A stretch of 64,000 nucleotides of DNA from Lunularia cruciata (GCA_948567375.1 OX419756.1:64556333-64620332), one strand, 5' to 3'. Positions 1 through 13,110 are shown, counted from the stretch's first letter. Program-made: numbers and translations. The notes: generated by a model not told the origin, from the sequence alone.

Positions 1-1220
1 TGCCAGTGATCCCCCATATCTATATGCAATCTTTTCATTAATAGATGGCGTTAATGGTGAGGGTATGATTTTCTTAGGCTTAGGATTTGGCACAAGAATA
101 CACCAAAAAAGGTCTGGATCATACACACAGTGCCGATTATCCTAATTCACTGAATGAGTGTATGGGGTAGGTACACTACACTACAGTACTATTGCTGCAC
201 TTTCGACTGAGATGAAGTTACTCGAGGTTAAGATCAGTCAAAACCGAAAGAAAGGCACTCTCATCGATCTCTGTTCCTGAATAAGACATGAATCGAGCAT
301 GCTTCTTGGGGAAGGTGAAAATTTTTACGACGAGAGTTTATTCTTGCTTTTACTGTAGCAATTGTGCGGGACCGTATGGCAATTCTCAATCGAGCAGGGG
401 GACCGAGAGAGTTAGGAAAAATGAGACCTGGAGATACTTACCGTCCTTGTTGTGTACATGATGTGCATAATACGCGATACAGCTTTGTTGTCATGTGTCT
501 ACGGACAAGAAAACAACAAATCTCCAGTAGAGAAGAAAGCACTCACAGGCTCACCATGTACTTATACTTCGCGTTGAAGACACTGAATAAGCTTTCGAGA
601 GAACAGGGTTAGATTGGTTGAGGCATCCTTAGTTGTCCTTTTGGACCAAAGAAGAATGGAAGCAGAAGCAAATGACTTTCGGGCGAGTATGCAGAAGACA
701 AGCTGTACAGCAGTAGTGCATGCGGAACCTGGGTGTTCTGGGAGAAGGTGAAGAATGATGTTGTATAGAGTGAGACCATCAGTCGACTTTTAATAAAAAA
801 TGATCTGATTAAATTAGTGTCTAACAGTTGGCATGTTGGAAGTCTTGCTTCTCGAGCAAAGGTCCAAGCAAGACGGCAGCTGGATAATTCTACACCTCCT
901 GATGAGGAGTATTTTTATGAACTTCTGTGAATTGATGGATAAGTGACTCGAAATACACACTTTGAACGATGTTTGTATGACAAATATCCTTAATACTGTC
1001 CTTCTGATAGATGACAATAGAGTGTTCATCGAATCAAACTTGATACCGTCACCATCTAGACCATCTACAGCAGGAAGAAAGGAGATCAAAGTTAACTAAG
1101 GGGTAGCTATGGATAAATTGTCCCGAACTTCATCTGAAGATTGAAAGGAAGGGAAGATGGTACGTGGAATGTAAAATAGGTAACTACAATATAGCATCTT
1201 CAGACGGATGCGCCCATGTT

Positions 1221-1272
1221 CGAAGGATGGGGTCTCCCCATCCTTCGTGTTTTCTACGCGGTCGCCCTTTTC
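1221..1272 (+). repeat. Dispersed repeat with a perfect 12-bp hairpin, left copy
   Basis: Positions 1221-1232 and 1236-1247 form a perfect 12-bp inverted repeat around a 3-nt loop (CGAAGGATGGGG / CCCCATCCTTCG). The stretch from about 1229 to 1272 recurs as its reverse complement at 6795-6842 with only a few mismatches. The two copies could be terminal inverted repeats of a non-autonomous DNA transposon or members of an unnamed dispersed repeat. No target-site duplication was found. Confidence 0.6.
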
Positions 1273-4200
1273 CTATATAGCATCTCACATGCTTAAGTAT
1301 GGGCAATTTGCACGTATCCCACGATTTGGGACAAGTACATTCTCATTAACGGGTGTAAAATTATCCAGCTACGCGAGACGGGATTGGCAGGAGCTGCAGA
1401 TCTTTGGGAAGTGCACCTTCACTGAGTAGCATCAGCATCGACGACAATGTCCATGTGCATTGACCTGCTTTCCAGAACTTCATGTCCCGAGAGTGTTTGT
1501 TTGAGGTGCGGTCGTTGGAAAGAGGAACATCTCGGAGTTGGGGTGATGTGGAGAGAGCTGGGCTGTTGGTCAATGCAAATGGATGTGAGTGCTGGGGCAG
1601 GTTATGGATGGAAAGATGTCCATCCAGATCTGAATCACGTATGACCAGCTCACGCACGGGGTGATCGTGATCATGATAGTTACAGAACGAACTGGGCAAG
1701 TGAGATCTGCTGCAGCTGAAGATACTGATACAGGTGCCAGAGAAGGTGTATGTGCTCAGACTTTTTGGCATCGTCGACAGCAGCCTCACCTTGAGTACGG
1801 TAATCTTGATAAACTTGACAGAGCAGCCCTGCGCTCCGACAGCTAACAGCCTCCCGACGCGTCATCCACCAAATGGAACAGTTACCTTTCCCAAAATCGA
1901 TGTTGAACTCTCAGTAGAAAGTACGCTTACTGTATTACTGTATCCGAGTGCTTTGGACATTTCTAGCAAGTAATCCACATATGAGTTCAAGAAGGATTTT
2001 ATACCCGACATTGCTGATATCTGATCTTGGTTGCCTCGAGCGGAGTAAAGAACATAGACGTACGCTGAGTTCATGCACAAAGGGGGCATGTGGCACGTTG
2101 CAGTAGCATGTCACAGAAGCAAATGATTTAAGAAGAATATTTCCAGGTGAAGAGAAAGCGTGTTTCTCAGTCGAAGTAACTGTCACCGGTTCTGCCTCTT
2201 ACACTCAAGTCGGACTCAGGTCTTAACTCATATCAACCTCTCGACTCTCGAGCTTGGATTGAGCCAACGAGCTTCTCTGAACGTTAGTGCGAACTTCTGC
2301 AGATAGTGTTCTCGTGTAGAGAGAAACCATTTCGGAGGTTGTAGGGGCCGTGAAGTTTACAACACACACCACGCAATCGCAATGCGAGGCAATAACACCA
2401 CGGTACAGTAGTTAGTGCGGAAATGATTTGTGCCGTGTAGGTTGCTACCATAATTGGAGATGTCATTGAGGTCGATCATGCGAAGTTCGATCCCTACACA
2501 AATTTATTCCTGTGACAACAATAATACTGCAATAATTTCGATGACGTAAGGCGAAGGCTGCACAAAGCATCGTAAAATTGGAGCGGTGTGAAAATTGGAT
2601 ATTACCATAGCACAGAATAGCACGGAGCGCATCTGATAGGAGGTTAACCACAGGCTCTTTCCTTTTCTTTCAGTTGTCACATCCTTCAGCTGGCTCCGTC
2701 GTAACTGCAAGTACAAGAGTGCAGCTTGGCTTGTCCCCTTACGATGAGCCTCAAAGCTACAGTGACAAAAGTTGCAGTCCTTTCAATCCTACAAAACAGA
2801 ACCTGGATGTCTTTCTTTCTTGAAAAGAAAAAGCTTGCTTCTTCGATGTAACGTCTATTGTAGGTCCAATGTCCTTTGGTCATGCTACAATACTGCACTG
2901 TACTCTATCGTCACCGATCCTAACTCCATGAAAGTGTCTCGAAAGATAGAACCGTCTGACATATTTGGTCCTAAACCCTTCGTTGTCTTAAGTACAACCT
3001 CTCTACCGTAGATACCGTGGCCATCGCCTAATCCCGATGCTCTGGCAGGACATAAAAACCCGTGCAACGCGCCATTAATTTACCCAAACCTGCCCACTGT
3101 ATGTGCCTATGAGCAACCTCCTGTTAACCTATATTAGCCGCCACAGACAGGAGTATCCCCCAAGCGTTTGTGTGTTCAAGATGCTGATGTGGAAGGATGG
3201 ATCCTCATAATGCTAGACGAAAGAATTTCACACTCATCCTCCTGAAGTTTTAAAGGACATACAACAATGTTTGGCATTCGAAACCGTCTACTGTAGTTTC
3301 GACCGTTTCAGCGAACATACACTCGAATCCTTTTCACCATTGAAGGGAGCAAACTCTTGCTGACACTCTGATCTCAAGTCCTTGACAAGTCAGAGGCCTG
3401 ACATTGAGAGACTGAACTTAAAAAGTTGATGTCTTTAACTTCATTGTCAAGTTGAGTATCGCTGACTGTCTTATTTAGATTGCAGACGAAAAAGCACATC
3501 AACCCGGGATTACCTGCTCTATGACCACAAACTGCGCACTCGGGACATTCTAATGCACTGGCCCGAGATCAGAATATCCAGATCCCGGCGAAATTCTTGG
3601 GTTACCACCAATACCACCAAAAGACCAACAAAGCGATTGCGGTACTTTCCTCCTGTGGAGTTATAATAACAGTGCAGTAAGTGGCATCGTGATGTTTCCC
3701 GCATGTGCTGGATGGGAGGCAGGAAAATCAGCGTTCTCGGGACGGTACCAACAGCAGAGAGCTCTACGGGCCTAACTGCAGTATGTACAGAAAAGTTGGG
3801 AGGGAACCAGAAGTGACGAAACCATATCGCTCCGAGATCCAGGTTTGACATGAGCAAACACCTTTTCATTATTATAACTAGCACTACCGTAGCACTGAGC
3901 TTCAAGACCGGTAACACCGACCACACCCCGACTACATTAGGTTGACTTCTTCAATGCTTAGGTCGGATTGGCACGTGCAGTAATGGTTGGCGAGAAGTCG
4001 CTCTTTGCTAGACATAATGCTTCTCAAAGGGGCCAGTAAAATTGTGGACATCACGGACGATTTCAGCCTTCAGACAAACAGAGTAAGTCTGCAGGTGCAG
4101 GTTGAGTTGAGGTCGTCCGATTTACCCGCAATGTTGATGCATGCACTGAGAAACTGCTGGAGAGGCCCTCTTTGCAGAATCGTGCCATTACCTGCTCGAC

Positions 4201-6794
4201 ATCATTCCTTCCTACCTGAGTTTCGAACCTGCCTGTAGGGTCGAAAACAGTTCCCATCAACAGACCTCCTTGGATCGCGTTTTCGACGGCCTTACCATGT
4301 GGGCCGTGTTTGTCTGCCCGCTACTAGTTCAAATCAACATCGTAGTCACAACCATGGTCAAATGAAGTACGTGAAAAGCTACACAGGAACAGCGATATTT
4401 CCCCTATTCACATGCTCAATAGGCTAGCTATAAAGAAGAACCTTGGGAAGTGTCAAGAGTGGAAGCACCAGAGCACACTTGTCTACAAGAGGTGCACTGA
4501 GTTCTTCCCATGCTAAAATTGTAACATGAAGCTTCGAATGTACAAAGAGTGTCCCTGCTACACGCACAACCTATGCTTCTGTCTAGAGACGCAGTATGCA
4601 GGAAATTACAGTACCATCCACTTAAATCTAGAGGGATAGTAGCAGAATGGTGCAATTTTTGATAACTACTCTTCAAACTCGCAATGAAACTGCACGTGTC
4701 AAAGAATACATAATATCAGGAAATCCATATTGTTAAGATTGGGAGCTAATGATTATAGCAGCAAGGCCAGGTCATTACTGGCGGAGAACTGAACACATAT
4801 GCAGGAAATACAGAGTACTGAATCTTCTAAAATTAATGTTTGGAAACAGATCAAAGTGAATTTCATAAACAAGTGGTGAGCTAGAAAAGTCTTTAACGCA
4901 ATCAATGGCAACTCCAACTCTGGTAAAACGCTAAACCTTGTACTCAAGAGAAACACGTAAGAGCTGAAAGAGAATTGCACGTATACCCAGAAGCACAGAC
5001 TGCCTCTTGCATAGGTAATGGCATACACCCTTGGTCATATAGGTTCCTCAATTCTGTCAATCTCGTCACTTTAATACGAGTCAAAGGAAGCCAAGATGTC
5101 GATAAAAACTTCAAGATGTGAGATCATCAGCCCGTGAGCAACGGTAAAATTTGAAATCATTCAGAAACTGTGAATGGATCAGCCTGAAACCAAAGGCGAT
5201 AGTAATCATGCTGAATCGTTATGTGTCAGTCTAGTTTCTGGAGTCTGTAGCAAGACATCGCTGAAATATTTTCGGCCACCTAACGTCGTACGTTAGACTC
5301 AGCTGAGTAAGGGCAACGAAAGTGGACGTTTAGGATTTAGGAAGTATGGCAATTATTCAGCAGTTCATCAATGCGTACGCTCTAGCTATGCTACTTCTGC
5401 ATTCTTAGGTCTCGGCGCCCGTGAGGAACTCCTGATGTAACCAAAGTGTCTGGCTTTTGCGTACGAAATTCACGTTCGCTTTGGTATGAAGGTCACAGGT
5501 AATTACATCTCATGACAAGTACCAATCAGCACAGAACAACAAGCACGATTTAAAACACATTGGTTAATTTGCGAAATGGATGATTTTGCTTGAGTGAGAA
5601 GTCATATCTTCATCCGAAAAATCACACGAGTGAACCCAGAAAACAAAGACGTCCCTCGCAAAGATCCCTGAAAAAGTAAGACGTGAAAGCAGCACTGATA
5701 TATTCAACCGTAGGTGATACAGAAAGTGATTCCTAGATATAATAAAATTCAAATTCAAATTCAAGTTCTGGTCCTAATTCAACAGCGAAACCCATGGGTT
5801 CACATCTGCATTATTCAACGACTGGAACCCAGTTGTAGTGAAGACTGCACAAGGGAACGCATCAATCAAAGGCCACAACGAAGCAACCAGAATGTATTCG
5901 AAGTACCCTAAATAAATTCGTGCATTTAGTTAGCCCGACACTAGAACAGTAAGTTTGATTCAACTTGAATGTAAAGAGGTACTTCCGACAGTGTTGTCTG
6001 GACTGAACACAAATCAAGCTTCATAGTCCTCTAGCATAGAACCCAAAAGGGTTTCAGAATCAGACAACTTCCATCCAAACACTAGATTCATCTTGTTTTC
6101 AGTGCTCTAAGAAACACATTTCCTCCCAGTCACGGTTCACCTTCATTATCCATACCTCTTTTTATCCACACTACTGAGTTCTCGCATCTCGTTCACCTAA
6201 TTTCGGCCTTCACTCTAAGAAAGATCACCTCATATACTTCGCTAGACATTCGATCGCCGGACAGAGAACTGATCTGATCCGCGATTGACAAAAGTCCTCC
6301 ACTACAAACTCGAAAGTTGGCAAAGACTCGTGGTCATCAGAACCTTCCGCGTTTCCTGCCATTTTTTACAATTTCTACATGGGGCTCAGCAATTGCGAGA
6401 TATGCGGCCTGGGCTCGCTGCGCATCCCAATTATGATAATCAAGGGGATGAAACCCCAATGTGTGATGATCTTCGCCTTTCTCAAAATGGCCGTCGGCCA
6501 GTCCTTCACAGCCTTCTCCACAGTGCTCGTATCCATTTTCTTGAAAAACCTCGAATCTCGACTTCTTCCACGACCGCCGAATCCACCGACTCCGCCCTAC
6601 TCGATTAGTTCATCAATCGAGCTGATCTCTACAGCTGCTCTCTTGCACCCTGCCCTTCCCTTCCTCGGCGACAAACCTAATTCGCACAGACCACACTCAC
6701 TCATACGTCGGTCGCTCCTCTGCTCTCATGGCAGTGTCAAAGCCCTACACACTACAGTACTACAGAGTATGCAACACTGTATTATACGAGTATA

Positions 6795-6842
6795 AGTAAA
6801 AGGCGACAGCGTAGAAAACGCGAAGGATGGGAAGACCCCATT
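6795..6842 (-). repeat. Dispersed repeat, inverted right copy
   Basis: The reverse complement of this stretch matches 1229-1272 over about 45 bp at roughly 90% identity, sharing the blocks CCATCCTTCG and GTTTTCTACGC. Unlike the left copy it does not fold into the perfect 12-bp hairpin, because the outer arm differs. A weaker relative is at 13728-13770. Confidence 0.6.
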
Positions 6843-7839
6843 ATACAAATAGACGTATATGCACTGGCGAATTTCTTGATTGGAAACCACTCCGATAAGT
6901 GATGGAAGCAAGAATGAAGGACATTAGAATGGACTTTTTTCCTATTAAATTACTCATTTTCTTGGGCATTTTTCAGCAATAGTTGCGGCTCAATTTTCTT
7001 CTCATTTAGGTTTATGTTGAACGCACAAAAGTTCCACAAAATGATAAGGTAGGTCTGGGAAACTTCCAAAATGGTATAAGCTCTTGGAGAACATATTCTT
7101 GAGTCCATACCTAAATTGCCATCCGCTAGAATTTCCCATTTGGACCAGGCGTGTTTCTTAAGAGTGGAAATAAGAGTAGAGAGAATGGAAATCACGGAAT
7201 ACAAAGCTATCTCTCTTTTATTTGGAGTTAGACAAGAGGATGCGTTATTTATAATTAAGAAATAGCTGAATCCATGATTAACTTCAGCTTCATTTTGGTC
7301 TCTTATCGAGAACAGAGCTCCTACACTTATGGACACCTCTATCTATTATCATATACGCCACATATTCGTCAACCACGAGGAAGTCAGTTGACCAGAGATC
7401 GAGTGAAGGTTCACATACAACATTAAGTTAGCATTAACTTAATTAATTTTTTATTTAAGTATTAGCTATTTTATTTATCTATATTTACATGCAAGTCGTT
7501 AGTAAAGAAACTTAATCTTATGTATACAACCTATAAGCACAAACATATATCATTTTGGAAAATCTAGAAAATACCCCCCAATATCTGACCACCTCCATTA
7601 CTCGTATGCTAGCACAACGCTAACAAGTTAAAATCAACTAAGATTATAATCAAAGAGTAAAAATTTTACTGGTCAGAATGACAGCTTATTCTCTTTAGCT
7701 ATATAATCCTGAATAGCCGAATCAACGATCTTGTCCAAATTCAGATAATATGCCACGATAATAATATGTTTTTGGTTCCATTTAGTTACAGTAGAAGGAA
7801 GACTTGAATCAAATTTGAATGTTGGTTAATATCTCAAAA

Positions 7840-7892
7840 CTAGATTTGATTCTAGATATTTAAATTCTAAATTAATCTAGAATCAAAACCAG
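7840..7892. repeat. AT-rich inverted repeat, MITE-like
   Basis: Left arm 7840-7862 and right arm 7868-7892 are imperfect reverse complements around a loop of only 5 nt, centred on the shared block TTTGATTCTAGAT. The flanks at 7796-7810 and 7892-7905 are also loosely complementary (GGAAGA...TCTTCC), so the palindrome may extend to about 110 bp. No coding potential is visible. It sits about 390 bp upstream of the Misato-type start codon. Confidence 0.5.
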
Positions 7893-8007
7893 ATTGAATC
7901 TTCCCATGGTGTAACAAGGTCGGAAAGAAAGCTTAAGGAGAAGATTAAGGAATACTATAATAACCTAGTAAATTTTTAGTAATAAAGAGCTCTTCCGCTT
8001 CACCACT

Positions 8008-8109
8008 GTACGTATAGGTTAATTCTGACCACAGTAGTAGAGACCAAGAAAACAACTACGGGTTTACTGTGTTTCTCTACTACTGTGGTCAGAATTAGCC
8101 TATACGTAC
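8008..8109. repeat. Long near-perfect hairpin, 36-bp stem and 30-nt loop
   Basis: The left arm 8008-8043 and right arm 8074-8109 are reverse complements over 36 bp with one difference, which would be a G:U pair if the plus strand were transcribed. The loop is 8044-8073. Such a foldback is compatible with a small-RNA precursor or with a very young palindromic MITE. It lies about 170 bp before the ATG of the downstream gene, so it may be in its promoter or 5' leader. Confidence 0.75.
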
Positions 8110-8277
8110 TGTGTCGATGCTCTAGGAACAGCTCTAGGAAACACAGGGAAGGGCAAAGCAGGAGATATCAATCAATTCAGAGTAGCAGCTGTGGGAACTC
8201 GCGCAGTTGTGTTTGAGGTGACAGACTACTTTATGCCGGAGTTTTAGTGAGGACGATCTTCCAATTTGAGTGGGAAG

Positions 8278-11200
8278 ATGAAGGAAATTCTTACTCTTCA
8301 GATTGGTGGCTATGCAAATTTCGTGGGGTCTCATTTTTGGAATTTCCAGGTAATGATGGATGGATGTGTTGATTCGATTGTTTTTTGTTCTTCCGAAGGA
8401 TCTTCAGTGTGGAAAGTCTGGTTGTAAAACTCTCGAGCTGCGTTTCTGACGCAGGATGAAATTCTTGGATTGGGAGACGAAGGCTGTGAGGATGAAATGA
8501 TTCCTACCGATGGTTTGAACATGGACGTGCTGTATAGACTGGGAGAAACGCGCCAGGTATGATAGTGAGCTCAGATTGGATTTGGTAGAGTGATGCATCA
8601 GTTGTGGAGAATTGTCCTCCTCGAAAGTATTTCGGAAGTTTCTACAATTTTCTTTCATGAAGAATGTGACTGGCTGACGTCTAGCCGAGAATAATGTTGG
8701 CTTTTGCAGCGTAGAACGACATACACTCCGCGCGTTCTGACAATCGACTTACGTGGTAATGATTTCCTTTTCCCAGTTAGTGCTCATAAGCTGTAAAAAC
8801 TTGTATGCTTCTGAAGCTTCCTCGTTATCAACATTGAAATCTCCTTGGGTTTAGGGTTTAAAATTTGTGGTCATCTGATGGTTGCTTATATTGCGGACTC
8901 GGACACAGTCGAGATATTAATTGAGTTTGACAAACTCGACAAGACTTCAGTCTGATCTTTCTTCTCCTGTTGTAGTTAACGTGTTACAGGAAGTTCAGGT
9001 GCTGTAAATCCTTCCGGAAGCTTGTATGGGCGCCCTCCTCCTGCAGAACTCAAGTCCATCTCAACCTGGTGTGTTTAGTCACAATATAATTTCCAAGTTG
9101 CGTGCTGTATTTCCTTTATAAATGCAAAGAAAATATCCAATCTTTTGCAAATATTGGTTGTTGTGCACTATGTGAGTAGGCGTGGACCTGCAGCAACTTT
9201 CAGAGCAGAGCGTTTCGAGAAAAACAAGTTTCTGCAGAACCTGGACGATGAAGAGAACCGGTCAATGGCTGAAGCTCAAGAGCGTGGTTCGCCGGCCAGT
9301 GCACATGTTCCTGACGATCGCTCAACAGAACTGAGTGCAAAGGAACAAGAACGAGCGTTGTTACAAAGTCTGGAAGATGAAGTTCAATTCTCAACTGATT
9401 ACCTGAAAGCGCATCTTCACCCCTCGAGCACATACCATATTCCAAGCTTGTGGCAGGGAGTTAGTCCGTTCGATGACTATGGTTGTGGGAAAGGGCTCTT
9501 GACATCCGAAGACCAAGCTGAAGAGATACGGGACAAAGTGCGCCTGTTTGTGGAGGAGTGTGATTCTATACAGGTATGTAAGCTTATGTTAAAGATTGTC
9601 TCTTACTGCTTCATATGTATATCCTTCTGAACATATAAGGTGAGGCATGACATTCGTGTATTCTTTTCGTAGGCGTTTTTCACTTGTTTTACTTTCAATC
9701 GAAGCCTACGAGAAATCGCCTTGAGTCACATGGGAGGATATGTCCTTTCTTTGTTTCTGAGCATTCATGGGTTCCAGAGCAAACGTTTAAAATTATACAG
9801 TTGAAGTTAAGTTCTGGATGCACTCCGAGCTTTTTCTCTATGGTTATGATGTCCAGGGATTCCAGTGTATCGTGGACGATTCGGGTGGATTCTCTGCTGT
9901 TGCTGCGGACCTCTTGGAAGATGTCGTTGATGAGTACGGGAGAACCTCTATCTTTCTGTTTACGGTCCGGCCTCCTCGCGATGTCCTAGATACTGAGAGC
10001 ACCAATCGATCCATCAGCCGCGCGCTTCACGATGCTGTCTCATTATCAAGACTAGCTTCTGCTGCTCATCTCACCGTTCCTTTGGGGCTTTCGGAGCTCG
10101 CGTCAAGTGAGGGGCAGATCCCTCTTAACGCAGGATGTCTTATTATGACATTTTTCTACTGTTCTTACGTAGTGGGTGAATTGCCGCTCTTACGGTAGTT
10201 CGGTGTTTAGCCTGAGCATTGTGTCCCATAGCGATGTTTCCTGACAGATATAGACACAAGATGGTTGTATATTCCTCCACAAACAGGGAAGTCTCAGTTA
10301 TGTACCAATAATGAAATTCACAAGTTAGGATAATTTTGTGGACTGCAGGTCCGTTTGCGGAAAATCTTGTCCTGCAAAATGATAAGGACTTCCACACAAG
10401 TGCAGTCTATGCGGCTGCTATCAACTCCACTACCCTACCCTTTAGGATGGAAGTTCCTGGACCATCAGCCGCCTCACAAACATCTGCTTTGGGTAGCATG
10501 GATATGGGATCGTCAATGCGGTTAATATCATGTTCTTCTGCAAGGCGAGTTGCAGTGCTGGAAGCGAGTTTTCCAGCTCCAGCAATATCTGGTTCGTGCA
10601 TGTTGCTAGCAACAATGTTTTGGTTTGCAAGGACCGACTGCACCACAATCAAAGATCAATTGAGAAAAATTTTGTTGTTCCTTTTAAGTAGTGGCAGCTC
10701 ACTTGACTTCGTACGTGGTCGATATTGAAAATTGGCGAAAGTCTCAAGGAAAGTAGTTTTCTTTCAAATAGGAAGGTGTGATGGTGAACTTTGTTTTGAA
10801 TTTGTTTGCTTCCTCTGTAGATACCCCAAAGGGACGTGTATACGATTTCCACAAGCTATCGCCCTTAACCCCGAGCACAGGGAAAGCTTCTTATGGAATT
10901 CACACCGCCGAGATGGTGGTACTACAAGGAACTCAATTATCAGGTACTCTTAACTTTAGATTCTTTCTGCGGCGTATGTTTGTCCTTTCGTCAGTGGCCA
11001 TTTTTATCTCAAGTTTTAAATTTTCTCTCCCAAGGTGCATTTTACTTTTCTTTTCAAAAGGACGTGACGTAGTAGGAGTTTGATGTTCAGGGATTGGAGG
11101 GCCAGCCACAGTATTACAAGTTCAGGAAAGTGTTGCACAAGTGAACGAAAATTTGACTAGAGCTGTCACAAGTTCCCGACAACGCTTAAGGTTGAGCCAT

Positions 11201-11569
11201 CTTGCCATATCTCGGTGCCCACTTGCAGTCCCCTTGCCATTCCCATGTATTTTCTCAAATCACATTGGCAAGTATGGAAATATTTCACCGCGGTCTCTGG
11301 TCACCAGCACGGAAGGTAGAGGTGGCATAGATGTAAACTCCGTACCCGTTGCCACAAGGGTTAGCACAAGTACAGCTATCCTCCCTTACATTAGAAGGAG
11401 GTCGCAGGATATACGCCAGTTTGCACTCGCACGTTCGACTTCAGGACCCTCACTTCTAGAAGACTGGGGATTTCCAAGGGAAGAGGCTGCAGAACTGAGT
11501 GAGAATATCTCAAATATGCTGGGAGCTTATGGTGACGAGGTAGAAAGCGACACATCCGATACCGATTGA
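8278..11569 (+). CDS. Misato / DML1-type tubulin-like protein, 9 exons
   Basis: The spliced product is about 618 residues. Exons by GT-AG junctions with continuous phase: 8278-8349, 8455-8556, 8710-8755, 8990-9068, 9180-9573, 9857-about 10175, 10349-10591, 10821-10943, 11091-11569 (stop TGA). The N-terminus begins MKEILTLQIGGYANFVGSHF, the tubulin-like signature of Misato proteins, followed by LNMDVLYR, then the WQGVSPFDDYG and GFQCIVDDSGGF blocks, and a C-terminal CPLAVPLPFP and LLEDWGF region; all are family landmarks in the right order. Misato homologues (yeast Dml1, animal MSTO1) act in mitochondrial distribution or mtDNA inheritance; the plant role is poorly known. The donor of exon 6 is the least certain junction: an earlier weak donor would shorten the product by up to about 25 residues. 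The start was chosen because it is the first ATG giving the conserved N-terminus. Two inverted repeats lie just upstream. Confidence 0.9.
8847..8860 (+). promoter_or_regulatory. Telomere-repeat-like motif in intron 3
   Basis: The string GGGTTTAGGGTTTA lies inside the third intron (8756-8989) of the Misato-type gene. It is two units of the plant telomere repeat and, read on the other strand, a telo-box (AAACCCTAAACCC). Early-intron telo-boxes are known in plant growth and translation genes; a function here is inference. Confidence 0.4.
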
Positions 11570-13100
11570 AAACGGGTCCAAAGTGGTCAAGATGAGGTTT
11601 GTTCAGTTACATCTGCCGACGATGTCGACAAGGAAACTTCGGCAAATGCTGCTCCCCTGGGTTCTCCTACATTGAGATTTTTAGTGAAATTTGACCTCCA
11701 GGTGGCTTGGGGCAGGAAGCGGGTAGTATATCTGCACCAATTTTGACCTTCATGTGGCATATAAGGAAAAGTTTAGTTAGGTAGTTCTTATGGTGAGCTG
11801 TTTCCAATGTGGGTTGGCTTCTTTTCTCGATCAGGTTCTAGCTTAGGTATCATTAAAATGCAATTGTAACTGTCATACCACGTCAATCCGTTGCATCGGT
11901 AGTAAACATGAATGCTGCATTCGAGGGTCTTGAGCCTTATATTTCAGTTTGTTCATTAGTTGTTGAGCGCTTGCTGGCCGCTTGAGATCGGTTGCAAGGA
12001 CTTTTCCAACTTCTCGCTTCCCCGGTAATCTTGTTAGCTGCACACGAGTACCACAGATCATCCACAGGGATGAGTAGCTTAGGAGTTTCCGAGAATCATA
12101 TGGAAGTGCAAGGCATGAGCCGTTCATATTGCTGTGTAGGATAGGATGATTTGGGCTGCCTGGGCTGGGTATATAAAACGCTGTGGTTCATGTTACTCAA
12201 AGTTTGGTCCAGGAGGTTCTCCAGTTCGTGTTTTAATACTTCTGAAGAAACTGTAGACTAAAGACAATGCTGAAAAGTTGAAATCGTTGTTTTTTTCGTG
12301 TCTTGAGCAACAAATACTGAATGAATACAATAGAGGAGGTGAAGATGTGAGGACGCTCTTAGAGGATGGATCCTTAGTCGTGCAGGACTGGAAAAGGAAT
12401 CACAGTTCTCTCGTTAAGCATGTCCTCTGTACGGGTTGTACAGAGGAGAAGGAATGTGCAAGGCATGTGCACTCTTGAATTTACACAAGACTCTCTTGAA
12501 TGATTCTTTCATTTGTAAGCTGTTGAGAAAGATAGTTCTGAAGGAAGACGGTGGAAAATTCCTAACTGCATCTTTAACTGGTTAGAAGTATCCTTTTCTC
12601 GTCCTTTTGATTCCTACACACACAGGCGTATGTCTGTGTTCAATATGAAGTATTATCGATTGAGAAGTAAGAAGGAAAGAAAGAAAGAATATTGGATGCC
12701 TCATAAATATCATGAAAGCCCTCGTTAGAGGTTCGCAGGAATTACTAGTCAAGGTTTCAGTACCAGGGAATTATATCAAAGATTCTCAATGAGATGACAC
12801 GATATCACCTGTGAGACTAATGTCACCACATCTAATGTGGAGCAATTGCCCGAAAGGATCGTTGTAACCAGCCCATGACGTTCTAGAAACCGCCATAATA
12901 CCTGGTACCTGAATCCCATTGCACCTAATGCGTCCACGGTATTTTCAAACAAACAAGAGGAAGTACTGGACATCATCAGATCCACAACCTGCGATATGAC
13001 GAGCTCTCATTGGACCTGAAGCATAACAACCGGTGTCCAACTCATGCGTCGGTGGATTATCGTGACCTTGCTGTGGACTTCACGCTACCATTTGCTTGAC
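11570..13100. other. 3' flank of the Misato-type gene and spacer
   Basis: The first few hundred bases after the stop at 11569 presumably hold the 3' UTR, with T-rich stretches. The rest has no recognisable coding region. Minor items: a 10-bp stem hairpin with a 5-nt loop at 12423-12447 (TCCTCTGTAC / GTACAGAGGA), and a purine-rich run at about 12666-12690. Confidence 0.45.
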
Positions 13101-13110
13101 TTTGAGATTC

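Larger units (their letters stand above)
1..7790. other. Gene-poor flank, no recognisable gene
   Basis: About 7.8 kb in which no open frame on either strand matches a protein family I recognise. The longest frames (for example minus-strand 3519-3926 and 6950-7336, plus-strand 6379-6795) are 107-142 codons, lack familiar motifs and do not link into a spliced model. The only structured features I see are a short dispersed repeat in two inverted copies (1221-1272 and 6795-6842). Base composition is mixed, and becomes AT-rich from about 6.9 kb. An untranslated RNA or a divergent single-copy gene cannot be excluded by eye. Confidence 0.5.

Noticed and set aside
2436-2494. Possible tRNA: GTGTAGG and CCTACAC pair around a GTTCGATCCC box
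   Set aside because: The whole unit is only about 59 nt, and no D-arm or anticodon arm can be drawn.
6379-6795. 138-codon plus-strand frame as a gene
   Set aside because: Low-complexity proline/serine/leucine content, no motif, and it runs into the dispersed repeat at 6795.
9818-10198. Separate gene within the Misato-type locus
   Set aside because: It is exon 6 of the Misato-type gene read into the following intron.
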